Of a stretch of 64,000 nucleotides of DNA, positions 18,840 through 28,250 are shown piece by piece. Position numbers and translations under genes: made by a program. How positions within the stretch are numbered: position 1 is the stretch's first letter; every line of letters starts with the position of its first letter. The notes below the pieces were generated by a model. The model ran no database searches. It had not been told where the DNA came from and worked only from the letters and a program-made list of their open reading frames with translations. Origin of the DNA: Variovorax sp. MHTC-1 (GTDB lineage Bacteria > Pseudomonadota > Gammaproteobacteria > Burkholderiales > Burkholderiaceae_C); the NCBI RefSeq assembly GCF_003984645.1, contig NZ_RWKI01000009.1:62001-126000 (forward strand). The letters run 5' to 3'.

Positions 18840-19400
18840 ATGCTCTACCAGATTCCCTCGTTCCTGCTCGACGTGATCGTCGGCCTCCTCGGCGGCGCTT
18901 GCCTGCTGCGTCTCTACATGCAGTACCACCGGGTGCCATTCGGCAATCCGCTGGGGCGTTTCGTGTTCGCCGTCACCGACTGGATCGTGCTGCCCCTGCG
19001 GCGCATCGTGCCGTCGGTCAAGCGCTGGGACCTGGCGAGCGCCATAGCCGCCTGGCTGTTGGTAATGGCCAAATTCCTGCTGCTCTGGATGCTGATGGGC
19101 AGCCTGGGCCGCTGGGCGATCCTCCCGCTGGTGTCGCTCATCGGCCTGCTACAGCTGGCCATCTCGGGCCTCACCGCCTTGCTGATCGTCTACGTGGTGC
19201 TGTCCTGGGTGCCGAATGCATCGTCGATGCTGCAGGATCTGATCGGGCGGCTGGCCGAACCGCTGGTGCGGCCGCTGCGGCGTTTCATTCCGCTGGTGGG
19301 CGGTGTCGACCTGTCGCCGCTCGCCGCCGTCGTCCTGCTGCAGATTGGAGCGATCGTGCTCGGCAGCCTGATGGCCACGGCCTTCGGCCTCGGCCGTTAG
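18840..19400 (+). CDS. YggT family membrane protein
   Basis: 186 residues from the ATG at 18840 (198 from an ATG at 18804). Two copies of a two-helix unit give about four membrane helices; repeated features are RLYMQYHRVPFGNPLGRF, and later LVRPLRRFIPLVGGVDLSP. This is YggT (PF02325), an integral membrane family of uncertain role linked to osmotic tolerance and cell-division gene clusters. The later start is preferred because the earlier one leaves only 13 bases to the divergent LON gene. Confidence 0.85.
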   Translation: MLYQIPSFLLDVIVGLLGGACLLRLYMQYHRVPFGNPLGRFVFAVTDWIVLPLRRIVPSVKRWDLASAIAAWLLVMAKFLLLWMLMGSLGRWAILPLVSLIGLLQLAISGLTALLIVYVVLSWVPNASSMLQDLIGRLAEPLVRPLRRFIPLVGGVDLSPLAAVVLLQIGAIVLGSLMATAFGLGR

Positions 19401-19411
19401 GCCGCGCTGCT

Positions 19412-20284
19412 TCAGATCACCGCGTCGGCCGGTTGGCGCAGCAGCATCGCAAGCGTGCTCGCCACCGTCTTGCGCAGCTCGCGGCGGTCGCAAATGAAGT
19501 CGATCGCGCCCTTGGTTTGCAGGAACTCGGCGCGCTGGAAGCCTTCAGGCAAGGTCACCCGCACAGTCGACTCGATCACGCGCGGTCCGGCGAAGCCGAT
19601 CAGCGCCTTGGGCTCGGCGATCACGACATCCCCCACGAAGGCGAAGCCGGCGCTCACGCCGCCCATCGTCGGATCGGTCAGCACGCTGATGTAGGGCAGG
19701 CCTTTCTTGGCCAGGCGCGTGAGCGCGGCGTTGGTCTTGGCCATCTGCATCAGCGAAAGCAGGCCCTCCTGCATGCGCGCTCCGCCGGTGGCGGTGAAGC
19801 AGATGAAAGGCACCTTCTGCTCGATCGCGGTCTCGACGCCGCGCACGAAGCGCTCGCCGACCACGCTGCCCATGCTGCCGCCCATGAAGTCGAACTCGAA
19901 GCAGGCGACCACCACGTTGATGCTGTGCACCGAGCCGCCCATGACCACCAGCGCGTCGGTCTCGCCGGTGTTCTCCAGCGCTTCCTTGAGCCGCTCGGGG
20001 TATTTGCGGCTGTCCTTGAACTTGAGAGCGTCGACCGGCAGCACTTCCTGGCCCACTTCGTAGCGGCCTTCGGAGTCCAGAAAGGCATCGAGCCGCGCGC
20101 GCGCGCCGATGCGGTGGTGGTGGCCGCAGCTTGGGCACACGTTCTGGTTGTGCTCGAGGTCCGTCTTGTAGAGAACGGTCTCGCAGCTGGGGCACTTGAT
20201 CCAGAGCCCTTCGGGCATCTGGCGGCGCTCGCTCGGGTCGGTGGGCGCGATCTTGGGGGGAAGCAGTTTCTCAAGCCAACTCAT
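19412..20284 (-). CDS. accD: acetyl-CoA carboxylase carboxyltransferase, beta subunit
   Basis: 290 residues. N-terminal zinc ribbon with Cys31, Cys34, Cys50 and Cys53 (CPSC repeated), then the crotonase-like carboxyltransferase domain with GARMQEG and [12 protein letters not shown]. With AccA it makes malonyl-CoA for fatty acid synthesis. The ATG at 20284 is the start of the conserved [12 protein letters not shown]. It converges with yggT, stops 11 bases apart, and follows trpA, an arrangement usual in Burkholderiales. Confidence 0.96.
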   Translation of the reverse strand: MSWLEKLLPPKIAPTDPSERRQMPEGLWIKCPSCETVLYKTDLEHNQNVCPSCGHHHRIGARARLDAFLDSEGRYEVGQEVLPVDALKFKDSRKYPERLKEALENTGETDALVVMGGSVHSINVVVACFEFDFMGGSMGSVVGERFVRGVETAIEQKVPFICFTATGGARMQEGLLSLMQMAKTNAALTRLAKKGLPYISVLTDPTMGGVSAGFAFVGDVVIAEPKALIGFAGPRVIESTVRVTLPEGFQRAEFLQTKGAIDFICDRRELRKTVASTLAMLLRQPADAVI

Positions 20285-20305
20285 GGGGGCTCCAGTTCGA
20301 AGTTC

Positions 20306-20363
20306 TCGCGAAGGAAGCCTTCGCGACAAGTAGCTCCCCTCTCCCGCCCGCGGGAGAGGGGAG
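20306..20363. repeat. two hairpins between trpA and accD
   Basis: First, TCGCGAAGG (20306-20314) and its complement (20318-20326) form a 9-bp stem with a 3-base loop. Second, CTCCCCTCTCCCG (20334-20346) pairs perfectly with 20351-20363, a 13-bp stem with a 4-base loop, then GGGGTGAGGG. The second has the shape of the CTCTCCC/GGGAGAG palindromes spread through many proteobacterial genomes. There is no T run, so it is more likely a REP-like element or RNA stabiliser than a terminator. Confidence 0.65.
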
Positions 20364-20384
20364 GGGGTGAGGGCCAGCCTGCGA

Positions 20385-21230
20385 TTATCGGCCAGCCGCG
20401 TTCTTAGGCGTGGCGGCCGGCAAGGCATCGAGGGCCTGGCGGATCTCGGCGAGGAATTCGCGCACCAGCGGCACCACCTGGTCGCGCGGCTGGCCCTCGA
20501 TCAGCTGGATGATGCGGGTGCCGATCACGACCGCGTCGGCCGTGGATCCGACCGCCTGTGCGCTGCGCGCATCGCGGATGCCGAAGCCCACGCCCACCGG
20601 CAGTTTCACGTGATCCCGGATGCGCGGAATCATCCTTCCGACCGCTTCCGTGTCGAGGTGGCCGGCGCCGGTCACGCCCTTGAGCGAGACGTAGTAGACG
20701 TAGCCGGTGGCGATGCGTCCGACCTGTGCCATGCGCTCGCCAGTGCTTGTCGGGGCCAGCAGGAAGATGAGGTCGATGCCGTGCGCCCGGAGCTCGGCGG
20801 CGAAGTCTTCGCATTCCTCGGGCGGGTAGTCGACCACCAACAGGCCGTCCACCCCGGCGGCCGCCGCATCGCGGATGAAGCTGCCCTTGCCGTGCACGCC
20901 GTCGTAGCGCTCGACCGGATTGGCGTAGCCCATCAGAACCACCGGCGTGGCCTCGTTCTTCTGCCGGAAGTCGGCGACCATGGCCAGCACCTGCTTCATG
21001 CCGATGCCCAGCGCCAGCGCGGCTTCGCCGGCCGCCTGGATCACGGGGCCGTCGGCCATCGGATCGGAGAACGGCACGCCGAGCTCGATCACGTCGGCCC
21101 CTGCTTCGACCATGCCGTGCATGAGCGCGGGCGTGATGTCGGCGAAGGGGAATCCGGCGGTAACGTAGGGAATCAGCGCCCTGCGGCCGTCTTTTTTCAG
21201 TGTCTCGAAGGTGGCGGCGATGCGGCTCAT
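20385..21230 (-). CDS. trpA: tryptophan synthase alpha subunit
   Basis: 281 residues. TIM barrel cleaving indole-3-glycerol phosphate to indole. The catalytic Glu lies in [16 protein letters not shown] and the catalytic Asp follows in that loop; [12 protein letters not shown] and a C-terminal phosphate-binding part are present. It lies downstream of trpB with a 55-base gap bridged by a 20-codon frame (21227-21289) that overlaps both genes. Confidence 0.96.
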   Translation of the reverse strand: MSRIAATFETLKKDGRRALIPYVTAGFPFADITPALMHGMVEAGADVIELGVPFSDPMADGPVIQAAGEAALALGIGMKQVLAMVADFRQKNEATPVVLMGYANPVERYDGVHGKGSFIRDAAAAGVDGLLVVDYPPEECEDFAAELRAHGIDLIFLLAPTSTGERMAQVGRIATGYVYYVSLKGVTGAGHLDTEAVGRMIPRIRDHVKLPVGVGFGIRDARSAQAVGSTADAVVIGTRIIQLIEGQPRDQVVPLVREFLAEIRQALDALPAATPKNAAGR

Positions 21231-21289
21231 TGAGAAACCTCCGCGCTGCGCGCTGCGGTATTCGCCTTGGGAGCGGCCCGGCGGCTCAT
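21227..21289 (-). other. 20-codon frame bridging trpB and trpA
   Basis: ATG at 21289-21287 overlaps the trpB TGA; after 20 codons (starting [10 protein letters not shown]) its TGA at 21229-21227 overlaps the trpA ATG. A ribosome could pass from trpB to trpA through two ATGA junctions. On the plus strand 21265-21284 resembles the CCTTGGGGCGGCCCGGCGG end of the post-stop repeat, so it may be a repeat remnant kept open. I do not claim a functional peptide. Confidence 0.35.
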
Positions 21290-22563
21290 GCGCGGCCTCC
21301 CTTCACGCTCAAGCCGCGCATCGACGGCCGGTCGTAGAAATCGACGCCTGAGAGGTCGGCCACCGTGCCGATGTCCTTGTCGCCGCGGCCCGAGAGATTG
21401 ACCAGGATCGATTGGTCGGGGCGCATGATCTTCGCGAGCTTCATCGCGTAGGCGAAAGCATGGCTCGATTCGAGCGCGGGAATGATGCCTTCGGTGCGGC
21501 ACAGGTAGTGGAAGGCTTCGAGCGCCTCGGCGTCGGTGACGCCCACGTACTCGGCGCGGCCGATGTCGGCCAAGTAGGCGTGCTCGGGACCGACGCCGGG
21601 ATAGTCGAGGCCCGCGCTGATGCTGTGGGTCTCGGTGACCTGCCCGTCCTCGTTCTGCAGCAGGTAGGTGCGGTTGCCGTGCAGCACGCCGGGGCTGCCG
21701 CGCAGGATCGAGGCCGCGTGCTTGCCGCTGTCCAAGCCTTCGCCCGCCGCTTCCACCCCGACGAGGCGCGTGTCCGCGAAGGGTATGTAGGGATGGAAGA
21801 TGCCAATGGCGTTGCTGCCGCCGCCCACGCAGGCGACCACCACGTCGGGCTGCCGGCCCTCGGCCTCGCCGGTGATGCCCTGGGCCGCCAGCATGGCGGG
21901 CATCTGCTCGATGCACTCGGTGCCGATCACGCTCTGGAAGTCGCGCACCATGGTCGGATAGGGGTGCGGCCCGGCGACGGTGCCGATGATGTAGAAGGTG
22001 TTCTCGACGTTGGTGACCCAGTCGCGCATTGCTTCATTGAGCGCATCCTTCAGGGTCTTGCTGCCCGATTCCACCGGCACCACGGTCGCGCCCAGCAGGT
22101 TCATGCGGTAGACGTTGGGGCTTTGGCGCTTCACGTCCTGGCTGCCCATGTAGACCACGCACTCCAGCCCGTAGCGGGCGCAGATGGTGGCAGTGGCTAC
22201 GCCGTGCTGGCCGGCGCCGGTCTCGGCGATCACGCGCGGCTTGCCCATGCGCTTGGCGAGCATCGCCTGGCCGATGGTGTTGTTGACCTTGTGCGCGCCG
22301 GTGTGGTTCAGGTCTTCGCGCTTCAGATAGATTTGTGCGCCGCCCATCTCGCGGCTGGTGCGCGCGGCGTGGTAGATCGGCGAGGGCCGGCCCACGAAGT
22401 GCGTGAGTTCGTGGTGGAACTCGGCCTGGAACTGCGGATCGTCCTTGTACTTCGCGTAGGCGTCGCGCAATTCGTTGATCGCGTGGGTCAGCGTTTCGCT
22501 GGCGAAGGTGCCGCCGTAGATGCCGAAATGGCCGCTGGCGTCGGGTTGCTGGTAGGTGTTCAT
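21286..22563 (-). CDS. trpB: tryptophan synthase beta subunit
   Basis: 425 residues, slightly longer than E. coli TrpB at the N-terminus. PLP-dependent condensation of indole and serine. The Schiff-base lysine is Lys92 in [24 protein letters not shown] and the Gly-rich phosphate cup [10 protein letters not shown] are intact. trpF lies 48 bases upstream. It is expected to form the alpha2-beta2 complex with TrpA and channel indole. Confidence 0.97.
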   Translation of the reverse strand: MNTYQQPDASGHFGIYGGTFASETLTHAINELRDAYAKYKDDPQFQAEFHHELTHFVGRPSPIYHAARTSREMGGAQIYLKREDLNHTGAHKVNNTIGQAMLAKRMGKPRVIAETGAGQHGVATATICARYGLECVVYMGSQDVKRQSPNVYRMNLLGATVVPVESGSKTLKDALNEAMRDWVTNVENTFYIIGTVAGPHPYPTMVRDFQSVIGTECIEQMPAMLAAQGITGEAEGRQPDVVVACVGGGSNAIGIFHPYIPFADTRLVGVEAAGEGLDSGKHAASILRGSPGVLHGNRTYLLQNEDGQVTETHSISAGLDYPGVGPEHAYLADIGRAEYVGVTDAEALEAFHYLCRTEGIIPALESSHAFAYAMKLAKIMRPDQSILVNLSGRGDKDIGTVADLSGVDFYDRPSMRGLSVKGGRA

Positions 22564-22611
22564 GGTCTCGATCGGTGGGGCCGGCTGCCTCCTTCGATCG
22601 AGGGCAGCCAG

Positions 22612-23298
22612 CTAGCTGAGGGCATCGGCCGCACGCACGGCGGCCACGAATTCGCGGATCTTCACGGCGTCCTTGATGCCCTTGGAGGCTTCGACGCCGG
22701 AGCTCACGTCAACGGACAGCGACTTCGCTGCCGTTCGCAAACGGCGAATGCCATCGCCCACGTTTGCAGGTGTGAGCCCACCACTCAAGACGAGGTGAGC
22801 GTCGACGACGGGTGGAAGAAGTGACCAATCGAAAGCCTTGCCGCCACCGCCATAGGCTTCGACGTGGGCGTCGAGCAGGATGGCGTGGGCGCGGGAGTAA
22901 TCGGACGCGTATTTTACGAGGTCGAAGCCCGCTCCGGCCGCGCCCAGCGGAATGCGGGCCGCGCGCACGAAGCGATGGGCGCCGCGGCCGCTGGCTTCCC
23001 AGCATTGGTGGGGCGTCTCGTCACCGTGGAACTGGGCCATGGAACCGGGGACGCCGGCCAGCGAGGCTGCGGCTTGGGCCACGAGCTCGTTGACGAAAAG
23101 CAGCACCGGCGTGACGAAGGGCGGCAGCCGAGCAGCCAGTTGGCCGGCGCGTTCCGCGGTCACCGCGCGGGGGCTGGCGGGATAGAGCACGAAGCCCACC
23201 GCGTCTGCCCCGGCATCGACCGCGGCATCCACGTCCTGCTCGCGCGTCAGCCCGCAGATCTTGATTCGCGTGCGCGCGAGGGAAGGGGCGGAATTCAT
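22612..23298 (-). CDS. trpF: phosphoribosylanthranilate isomerase
   Basis: 228 residues, a stand-alone TIM barrel (not fused to trpC). The catalytic Cys lies in RIKICGLTRE near the N-terminus, and the phosphate site is LSGGLTPANV with DVSSGVE after it. Amadori rearrangement of PRA to CdRP in tryptophan synthesis. The ATG at 23298 overlaps the truA TGA by four bases. Confidence 0.95.
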   Translation of the reverse strand: MNSAPSLARTRIKICGLTREQDVDAAVDAGADAVGFVLYPASPRAVTAERAGQLAARLPPFVTPVLLFVNELVAQAAASLAGVPGSMAQFHGDETPHQCWEASGRGAHRFVRAARIPLGAAGAGFDLVKYASDYSRAHAILLDAHVEAYGGGGKAFDWSLLPPVVDAHLVLSGGLTPANVGDGIRRLRTAAKSLSVDVSSGVEASKGIKDAVKIREFVAAVRAADALS

Positions 23299-24107
23299 GG
23301 CGGGCCATCATACGCAGCACCGGTGGCCGGCATCGTGGCCTCGGGCGGAAGCCCCCAGCCGGCGGCGTAGAGCGGCCCCAGGAAGTAAAGGCCGTTCGGC
23401 GAGAAGGTCGGGGCGGCCACCACGCGGCTGCGCGCCTCCAGCACTTCGCGCATCCATTCCGCAGGCGCGTCGCCGCGGCCGATGCGCACCAGGCTGCCCA
23501 TGATGTTGCGGATCATGTGGTGCAGGAAGGCGTCGGCTTCGAACTCGAAGTGCCAGCGGCAGCGATCGGCGTCGCCATGCCGCGTGATCTCGATGCGCCG
23601 CAAATCCTTGACCGGTGAACGCGCCTGGCAGGCCGAGGCGCGGAAGGAGCTGAAGTCGTGCCGGCCCACCAGCATCGCGGCCGCGGCACGCATCGCATCG
23701 CCGTCGAGTTCGTACATGGACCAGCCCACGCGGCCCGCATCCAGGCTCGGGCGCACCGGCGACTGCGACAGCACGTACAGGTAGCGCCGGGCGAGCGCGC
23801 TGGCCCGGCAGTGGAATTGGTCTGGCACCGGCTGCGCCCATTGGACCGCTATGTCGTCGGGAAGAAAGCGGTTGGTGCCCCGCACCCAGGAGAAGGGTGC
23901 GCGCTCGACGGAGGTGTCGAAGTGCACCACCTGCATCAGGGCATGGACACCGGCATCGGTTCGCCCCGCGCAGAGGGTTGAGATGGGCTGGGCGGCGAAG
24001 CGGCCGAGCGCGGCCTCCAGCTTGTCCTGGACGGTACGGCCCGAAGGCTGGCTCTGCCAGCCTTCGTAGGCTTGACCGTTGTAGCGGATGCCGAGGGCCA
24101 GCCTCAC
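23295..24107 (-). CDS. truA: tRNA pseudouridine(38-40) synthase
   Basis: 270 residues. Modifies U38, U39 and U40 of the anticodon stem. The catalytic Asp51 is in CAGRTDAGVHA; GIRYNGQAYEGWQ at the N-terminus and FLHHMIRNIMGSL in the second half are family marks. The start is GTG at 24107, 26 bases after the fimV stop; no ATG is nearby in frame. Its stop overlaps trpF. Position between fimV and trpF is usual for beta- and gamma-proteobacteria. Confidence 0.95.
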   Translation of the reverse strand: MRLALGIRYNGQAYEGWQSQPSGRTVQDKLEAALGRFAAQPISTLCAGRTDAGVHALMQVVHFDTSVERAPFSWVRGTNRFLPDDIAVQWAQPVPDQFHCRASALARRYLYVLSQSPVRPSLDAGRVGWSMYELDGDAMRAAAAMLVGRHDFSSFRASACQARSPVKDLRRIEITRHGDADRCRWHFEFEADAFLHHMIRNIMGSLVRIGRGDAPAEWMREVLEARSRVVAAPTFSPNGLYFLGPLYAAGWGLPPEATMPATGAAYDGPP

Positions 24108-24133
24108 AGCGGGATCGGCGGCCGCACGGCCGT

Positions 24134-26851
24134 TCAGCGCAACTGGCCGAGCAGTTGCTTGGCTTCGGCCTTGACCTCGCCTGAGCCTTCGGAAGCCACT
24201 TCCTCGACTAGCGAGCGGGCGCCTTCGACATCGCCCAGCGCCTTCAGTTCGCGCGCCAGCGAAAGCTTGATGGCGTGCGGGCTTTCGCCGCTGTCCTCCA
24301 CCGGCTCCAGGCGGCCGCGCTCGGTGTCGGCGGGGTTGCGGCCCGACAGGCCGGCCATCGAACTCATGTCGAACTCGATGAAGCCGGAGTCGCCGGGCAG
24401 ACCGGCGCGCAGGGTCGCGGGCTGCGTGAACTCTTCCTCGGAGTTCAGCGGCGCACGTGCCATGTTCGGCTCCAGCGCGCCCGGCGCGGTGTCGAAGTCG
24501 TTGTTGAGATCGATCTTGGCGCTCGAAGCGAGAGGTGCGCTGTACTTGATCAGCGACGGGGCTGCGGCATTCTCAGCGCCGTTGCGCGCGGCCGGAAGGG
24601 TGGCGTTGACCGGGGCCGCAGCAACCGGCGCAGGTGCCGGCGGCTTGCTCAAGTCGAGGTCGAAATCGAGCGGCGCGACGGAGGGCACGAAGGCTGGCGG
24701 CGGTGCAGCGGCGACAACGGGTTTTGCCACCGGGCTCGGCGCCGGCACAGCAGCGGCCGGGGCCGGCGTGGCGGCTGCCGCAGCCAGCGTGCCGGCAAAG
24801 GCGGCCGTTTCTGCTGTCGAGACGCTGCGGCCACCCGATTCGTACAGCGGGTTGCCCGGATCCAGGTCCTTGCCGAGTTCGACTACGCGGTTCCAGTCGG
24901 CGCCGGTGCCGCCGGTCAGCTTGTGCACGTCCGAGGCCAGCGCTTCGTAGGCGCGCAGGTCGCGCCGCTTGGCGTGGATTTCGAGCAGCTTCAGATGGAT
25001 GGCAGTGCGCTCGGGGTTGACGCGCAGCGCTTCGCGCAGGATCTCCTCGGCCTGCAGATCGCGGCCATAGGCCAGGTAGACGTCCGCTTCGGCCACCGGA
25101 TCGACATCGCCGGCATCGAGCTGGCTCGGCGAGTACGACAGCGAGGAAACGACCGAATTGCCGCGGTTCTTGGTGTCCACCGACTCGCCGCCGCTGGCGC
25201 CGAAGAAGGAGTCCTTGGGAATACGGCTTTCGAGGAACACGCTGTCGTTGGCATCGCGACGCTTGCGGCCGAGCACGCGGTAGAGCAGGAAGCCGACCAG
25301 GAGCGCGACCAGCGCTGCTGCGCCGAGCATGATGGGGTTGTCTAGCAGTTCGTCGAAGAAGCTGCGTTCCACGGCTGCGGGTGCAGGCGCGGTCGGCGCG
25401 GGCTTGGCTGCTGCTGCAGGAGCGGGCACCGGTGCCGGCGCTGCTGCTGCAGATGCGGCAGCCTCGGGCGGCGTAGCGGTGGCGACCGGAGGCGTTGCCG
25501 GGGCTTCGGCCGGGGCCGTTGCGGCAGGCGCAACAGCGGCCGGAAGAGCGGGGATCGCCGGGCTGGCTGCAGGCGCTGCCGCCGCGGGAGCCGGGGTCTC
25601 GCCCGTCGCGGGCGGGGCCGCCGCCGGCGCTGCCGCCGAAGGTGCGGGTGCCGCGGCCGGCGCGGCGCTGCCCGCCGTTGCAGGCGATCCGCTCGCGGCC
25701 TGCAGCTTGTTCAGCTCGCTGATGTTCTTGGACAGCTCGGCGACGCGCGTGCTGCTTTCCTGGGCCTGACGGGCCTTGGCCAGCTGTTCTTCGGTCTGCC
25801 GGCCGGCGACCGCGCCGCCTTGGGTGATCTTGAGCTTGTCGGCGGCCGCGTTGGCGGCGTTGCGATCCTCGACGTTGGCCTGCAGCTTGCCCGAGGCCTG
25901 GCGGTCGGCGTCGGCGACGCGCGAAGCGGGTGCGTTTTCGGCCAGGCGGCGGCGGTACTCGCCGAAATCGCGGCTTTGCGCGGTCACAGTACGCCGGGCT
26001 TCGGGAGCCGGCACGGCGCCGGCTTGCGCTGCGCTCGGCACATCGAGCACGGCGCCTGCCTTGATGCGGTTGACATTGCCGCCGATGAAAGCATCGGGAT
26101 TTGCGCGCAGCAGCGCCACCAGCATCTGGTCGAGCGAAACGTCGGCCGATTTGTACGCGCCGGCGATCCTGCTGGCGGTATCGCCGGGCTGCACCGTCAC
26201 TTGCTGGTCGCCGCTGCCGGTGCGCACCGTGCTGTCGGCTTGCGTCGGAGGTGCGGGGGCCGCTGCTGCTGCCGCGGGCGCGGCGCGTTCGCGGCGCGCC
26301 GGGGCTTGCACGACGGCGGGAGCCGTGCGCTGGGAAGGCGCGCTGATCTGCGGTGCGATCGGTGCGGCCGCCGTTGCAGTCCGGCTCTTCGGTGGGTCGA
26401 GCAGCACCGTGTAGTCGCGCACGACGCGGCCGGAATTCCAGGTCGCTTCGAGCAGCAGGTCGATGAAAGGCTCGCTGAGCATGCGATTGCTGCTGAGCCT
26501 CACCACGTAGCGGCCATCGGCGCGCCGCTGCAGACTGGTTCGCACGTCTGCCAGGGCGGCGTTGTAGGGCACGCCGGCGGCGTTGAACGCGTCGGCCGAG
26601 GCGATGTTGACCTTCAGGCCGTCAGCCTCGGCCGGCGTGATCTCGGTGACCTCGATTTCGGCCCTGAGGGGTTCGCCCAAGGCCGATTGCACATTGAGCC
26701 GTCCGAGCGCAAGCGCGGCCGCATCGGTGCTGAACGCGCCCAGGGCCAAGGCCACGGCGGCACTGAGAAGTGAGAGCTGACACCGACCTGAAATCGTCGG
26801 AGTCGGGCAAGTGGCCGGGAGGCGGGCCGCAGGCAACGGATGTCGTGTCAT
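24134..26851 (-). CDS. fimV: FimV-like LysM/TPR inner-membrane protein
   Basis: 905 residues. N-terminal signal segment (about 25-48, LSLLSAAVALALGAFST), the FimV domain (LGRLNVQSALGEPLRAEIEV), a LysM module at about 217-273 (VTVQPGDTASRIAGAY), a coiled-coil/Gln-rich stretch near 300-385, an Ala/Pro low-complexity linker at about 390-495, one membrane helix at 507-527, and an acidic cytoplasmic part with TPR-like DVYLAYGRDLQAEEILREAL and a C-terminal FimV domain. It supports type IV pilus assembly and polar organisation in Pseudomonas. It follows asd by 165 bases. Confidence 0.9.
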   Translation of the reverse strand: MTRHPLPAARLPATCPTPTISGRCQLSLLSAAVALALGAFSTDAAALALGRLNVQSALGEPLRAEIEVTEITPAEADGLKVNIASADAFNAAGVPYNAALADVRTSLQRRADGRYVVRLSSNRMLSEPFIDLLLEATWNSGRVVRDYTVLLDPPKSRTATAAAPIAPQISAPSQRTAPAVVQAPARRERAAPAAAAAAPAPPTQADSTVRTGSGDQQVTVQPGDTASRIAGAYKSADVSLDQMLVALLRANPDAFIGGNVNRIKAGAVLDVPSAAQAGAVPAPEARRTVTAQSRDFGEYRRRLAENAPASRVADADRQASGKLQANVEDRNAANAAADKLKITQGGAVAGRQTEEQLAKARQAQESSTRVAELSKNISELNKLQAASGSPATAGSAAPAAAPAPSAAAPAAAPPATGETPAPAAAAPAASPAIPALPAAVAPAATAPAEAPATPPVATATPPEAAASAAAAPAPVPAPAAAAKPAPTAPAPAAVERSFFDELLDNPIMLGAAALVALLVGFLLYRVLGRKRRDANDSVFLESRIPKDSFFGASGGESVDTKNRGNSVVSSLSYSPSQLDAGDVDPVAEADVYLAYGRDLQAEEILREALRVNPERTAIHLKLLEIHAKRRDLRAYEALASDVHKLTGGTGADWNRVVELGKDLDPGNPLYESGGRSVSTAETAAFAGTLAAAAATPAPAAAVPAPSPVAKPVVAAAPPPAFVPSVAPLDFDLDLSKPPAPAPVAAAPVNATLPAARNGAENAAAPSLIKYSAPLASSAKIDLNNDFDTAPGALEPNMARAPLNSEEEFTQPATLRAGLPGDSGFIEFDMSSMAGLSGRNPADTERGRLEPVEDSGESPHAIKLSLARELKALGDVEGARSLVEEVASEGSGEVKAEAKQLLGQLR

Positions 26852-26967
26852 GCTGGTAGGGGGCAGCGCGGCCCAAAAGTGTAAGAGGACGTTAACATCA
26901 ACACCCCGCACTGACAAGGCGACAGGCCTTATCTACCCAGTGCGCGCCAACTTCGGAGCGCATTCTG

Positions 26968-27010
26968 CGTTGCGGCACCGCAACGTCGGGCGTCCGGAAG
27001 GGCGCCCGAC
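26968..27010. repeat. two adjacent hairpins after asd
   Basis: CGTTGCGG (26968-26975) pairs with 26978-26985 around a 2-base loop, and GTCGGGCG (26985-26992) pairs with CGCCCGAC (27003-27010). They lie between the asd stop and fimV on the minus strand. No T run follows on either strand, so termination is uncertain. Confidence 0.5.
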
Positions 27011-27016
27011 ATCGCT

Positions 27017-28159
27017 TCAGGCCTCCAGCAGGATGCGCAGCATGCGCCGGAGCGGCTCCGCCGCACCCCAGAGCAGCTGGTCGCCGATGGTAAAGGCGCC
27101 GACGTACTCGGGGCCCATGGCGAGCTTGCGCACCCGGCCCACTGGAATGCTCATCGTGCCCGTCACCGCCACCGGCGTCAGGTCCTTGAGCGTGGCTTCG
27201 CGGTTGTTCGGCACGACCTTGACCCAGTCGTTGTCGGCTGCGATCAGTGCTTCGATATCGGCGACCGGCACATCCTTCTTGAGCTTGAATGTCAGCGCCT
27301 GGCTGTGACAGCGCATCGCGCCGATGCGCACGCAGAAGCCGTCGACCGGTGTCGCTGCGGTTCCGAAGCCTGCGCCCTGGCCGAGGATCTTGTTGGTTTC
27401 GGCGCCGGCCTTCCACTCTTCCTTGCTGATGCCGTCGCCGAGATCCTTGTCGATCCACGGGATCAGGCTGCCGCCGAGCGGTGCGCCGAAATTGGCCGTT
27501 TCGGCCGCGCTCAGCGACTGCTGCTTGGCCAGCACCTTGCGGTCGATCTCGAGGATCGCTGACTTCGGATCGTCCAGGAGCGCACGCACTTCGCCGTTGA
27601 TCGAGCCGAACTGCGTGAGCAGCTCGCGCATGTGCTGCGCGCCGCCGCCCGAGGCGGCCTGGTAGGTCATGCTGGTCATCCACTCGACCAGGCCGGCCTT
27701 GTAGAGGGCGCCGACGCCCATCAGCATGCAGCTCACGGTGCAGTTGCCGCCGATCCAGTTCTTGCCTCCCTTGGCGAGCGCGTTCTGGATCACCGGCAGG
27801 TTGACCGGATCGAGCACGATGACCGCGTCCTCGTTCATGCGCAGGGTGGAGGCGGCGTCGATCCAGTGGCCGCTCCAGCCCGCGGCGCGCAGCTTGGGAA
27901 AGACCGCGCTGGTGTAGTCGCCGCCCTGTGCGGTGATGACGATGTCGCACTTCCGGAGTGCTTCGATGTCGTGCGCGTCCTTCAGCGTGGTCTCGTTCTT
28001 CGCCGTCGCCGGGGCCTTGCCGCCGGTGTTGGAGGTGGAGAAGAAAAGCGGCTCGATCAGTCCGAAGTCGCCTTCGGCCTGCATGCGGTCCATGAGGACC
28101 GAGCCGACCATGCCGCGCCAGCCCACGAGGCCGACCAGAGGTTGAGTTGCGTTCGCCAT
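27017..28159 (-). CDS. asd: aspartate-semialdehyde dehydrogenase
   Basis: 380 residues. Reduces aspartyl phosphate to the semialdehyde for lysine/DAP, methionine and threonine. NADP-binding [15 protein letters not shown] at the N-terminus; the catalytic Cys140 in [10 protein letters not shown] and the later catalytic His in [10 protein letters not shown] are in place. Length and motifs match the gram-negative (E. coli-type) subgroup. It lies downstream of leuB with hairpins in the 91-base gap, and upstream of fimV as in many relatives. Confidence 0.96.
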   Translation of the reverse strand: MANATQPLVGLVGWRGMVGSVLMDRMQAEGDFGLIEPLFFSTSNTGGKAPATAKNETTLKDAHDIEALRKCDIVITAQGGDYTSAVFPKLRAAGWSGHWIDAASTLRMNEDAVIVLDPVNLPVIQNALAKGGKNWIGGNCTVSCMLMGVGALYKAGLVEWMTSMTYQAASGGGAQHMRELLTQFGSINGEVRALLDDPKSAILEIDRKVLAKQQSLSAAETANFGAPLGGSLIPWIDKDLGDGISKEEWKAGAETNKILGQGAGFGTAATPVDGFCVRIGAMRCHSQALTFKLKKDVPVADIEALIAADNDWVKVVPNNREATLKDLTPVAVTGTMSIPVGRVRKLAMGPEYVGAFTIGDQLLWGAAEPLRRMLRILLEA

Positions 28160-28164
28160 TTCAA

Positions 28165-28224
28165 TTTGCCCTTGTGAAAAAAAGAAAGCTGTCTTTTCTT
28201 TGCGCCCGGCTCGTCAGAGCCGGG
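28165..28224 (-). promoter_or_regulatory. hairpins between leuB and asd
   Basis: CCCGGCTC (28205-28212) pairs with GAGCCGGG (28217-28224) around GTCA. Further along the minus strand an A/T stem (AAGAAAAG and CTTTCTTT around ACAG, near 28184-28200) is followed by four more T. It may partly terminate the leu transcript or act on asd expression. Confidence 0.4.
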
Positions 28225-28250
28225 GGAGGGCGTGACGAAGCAGGCTGCGG

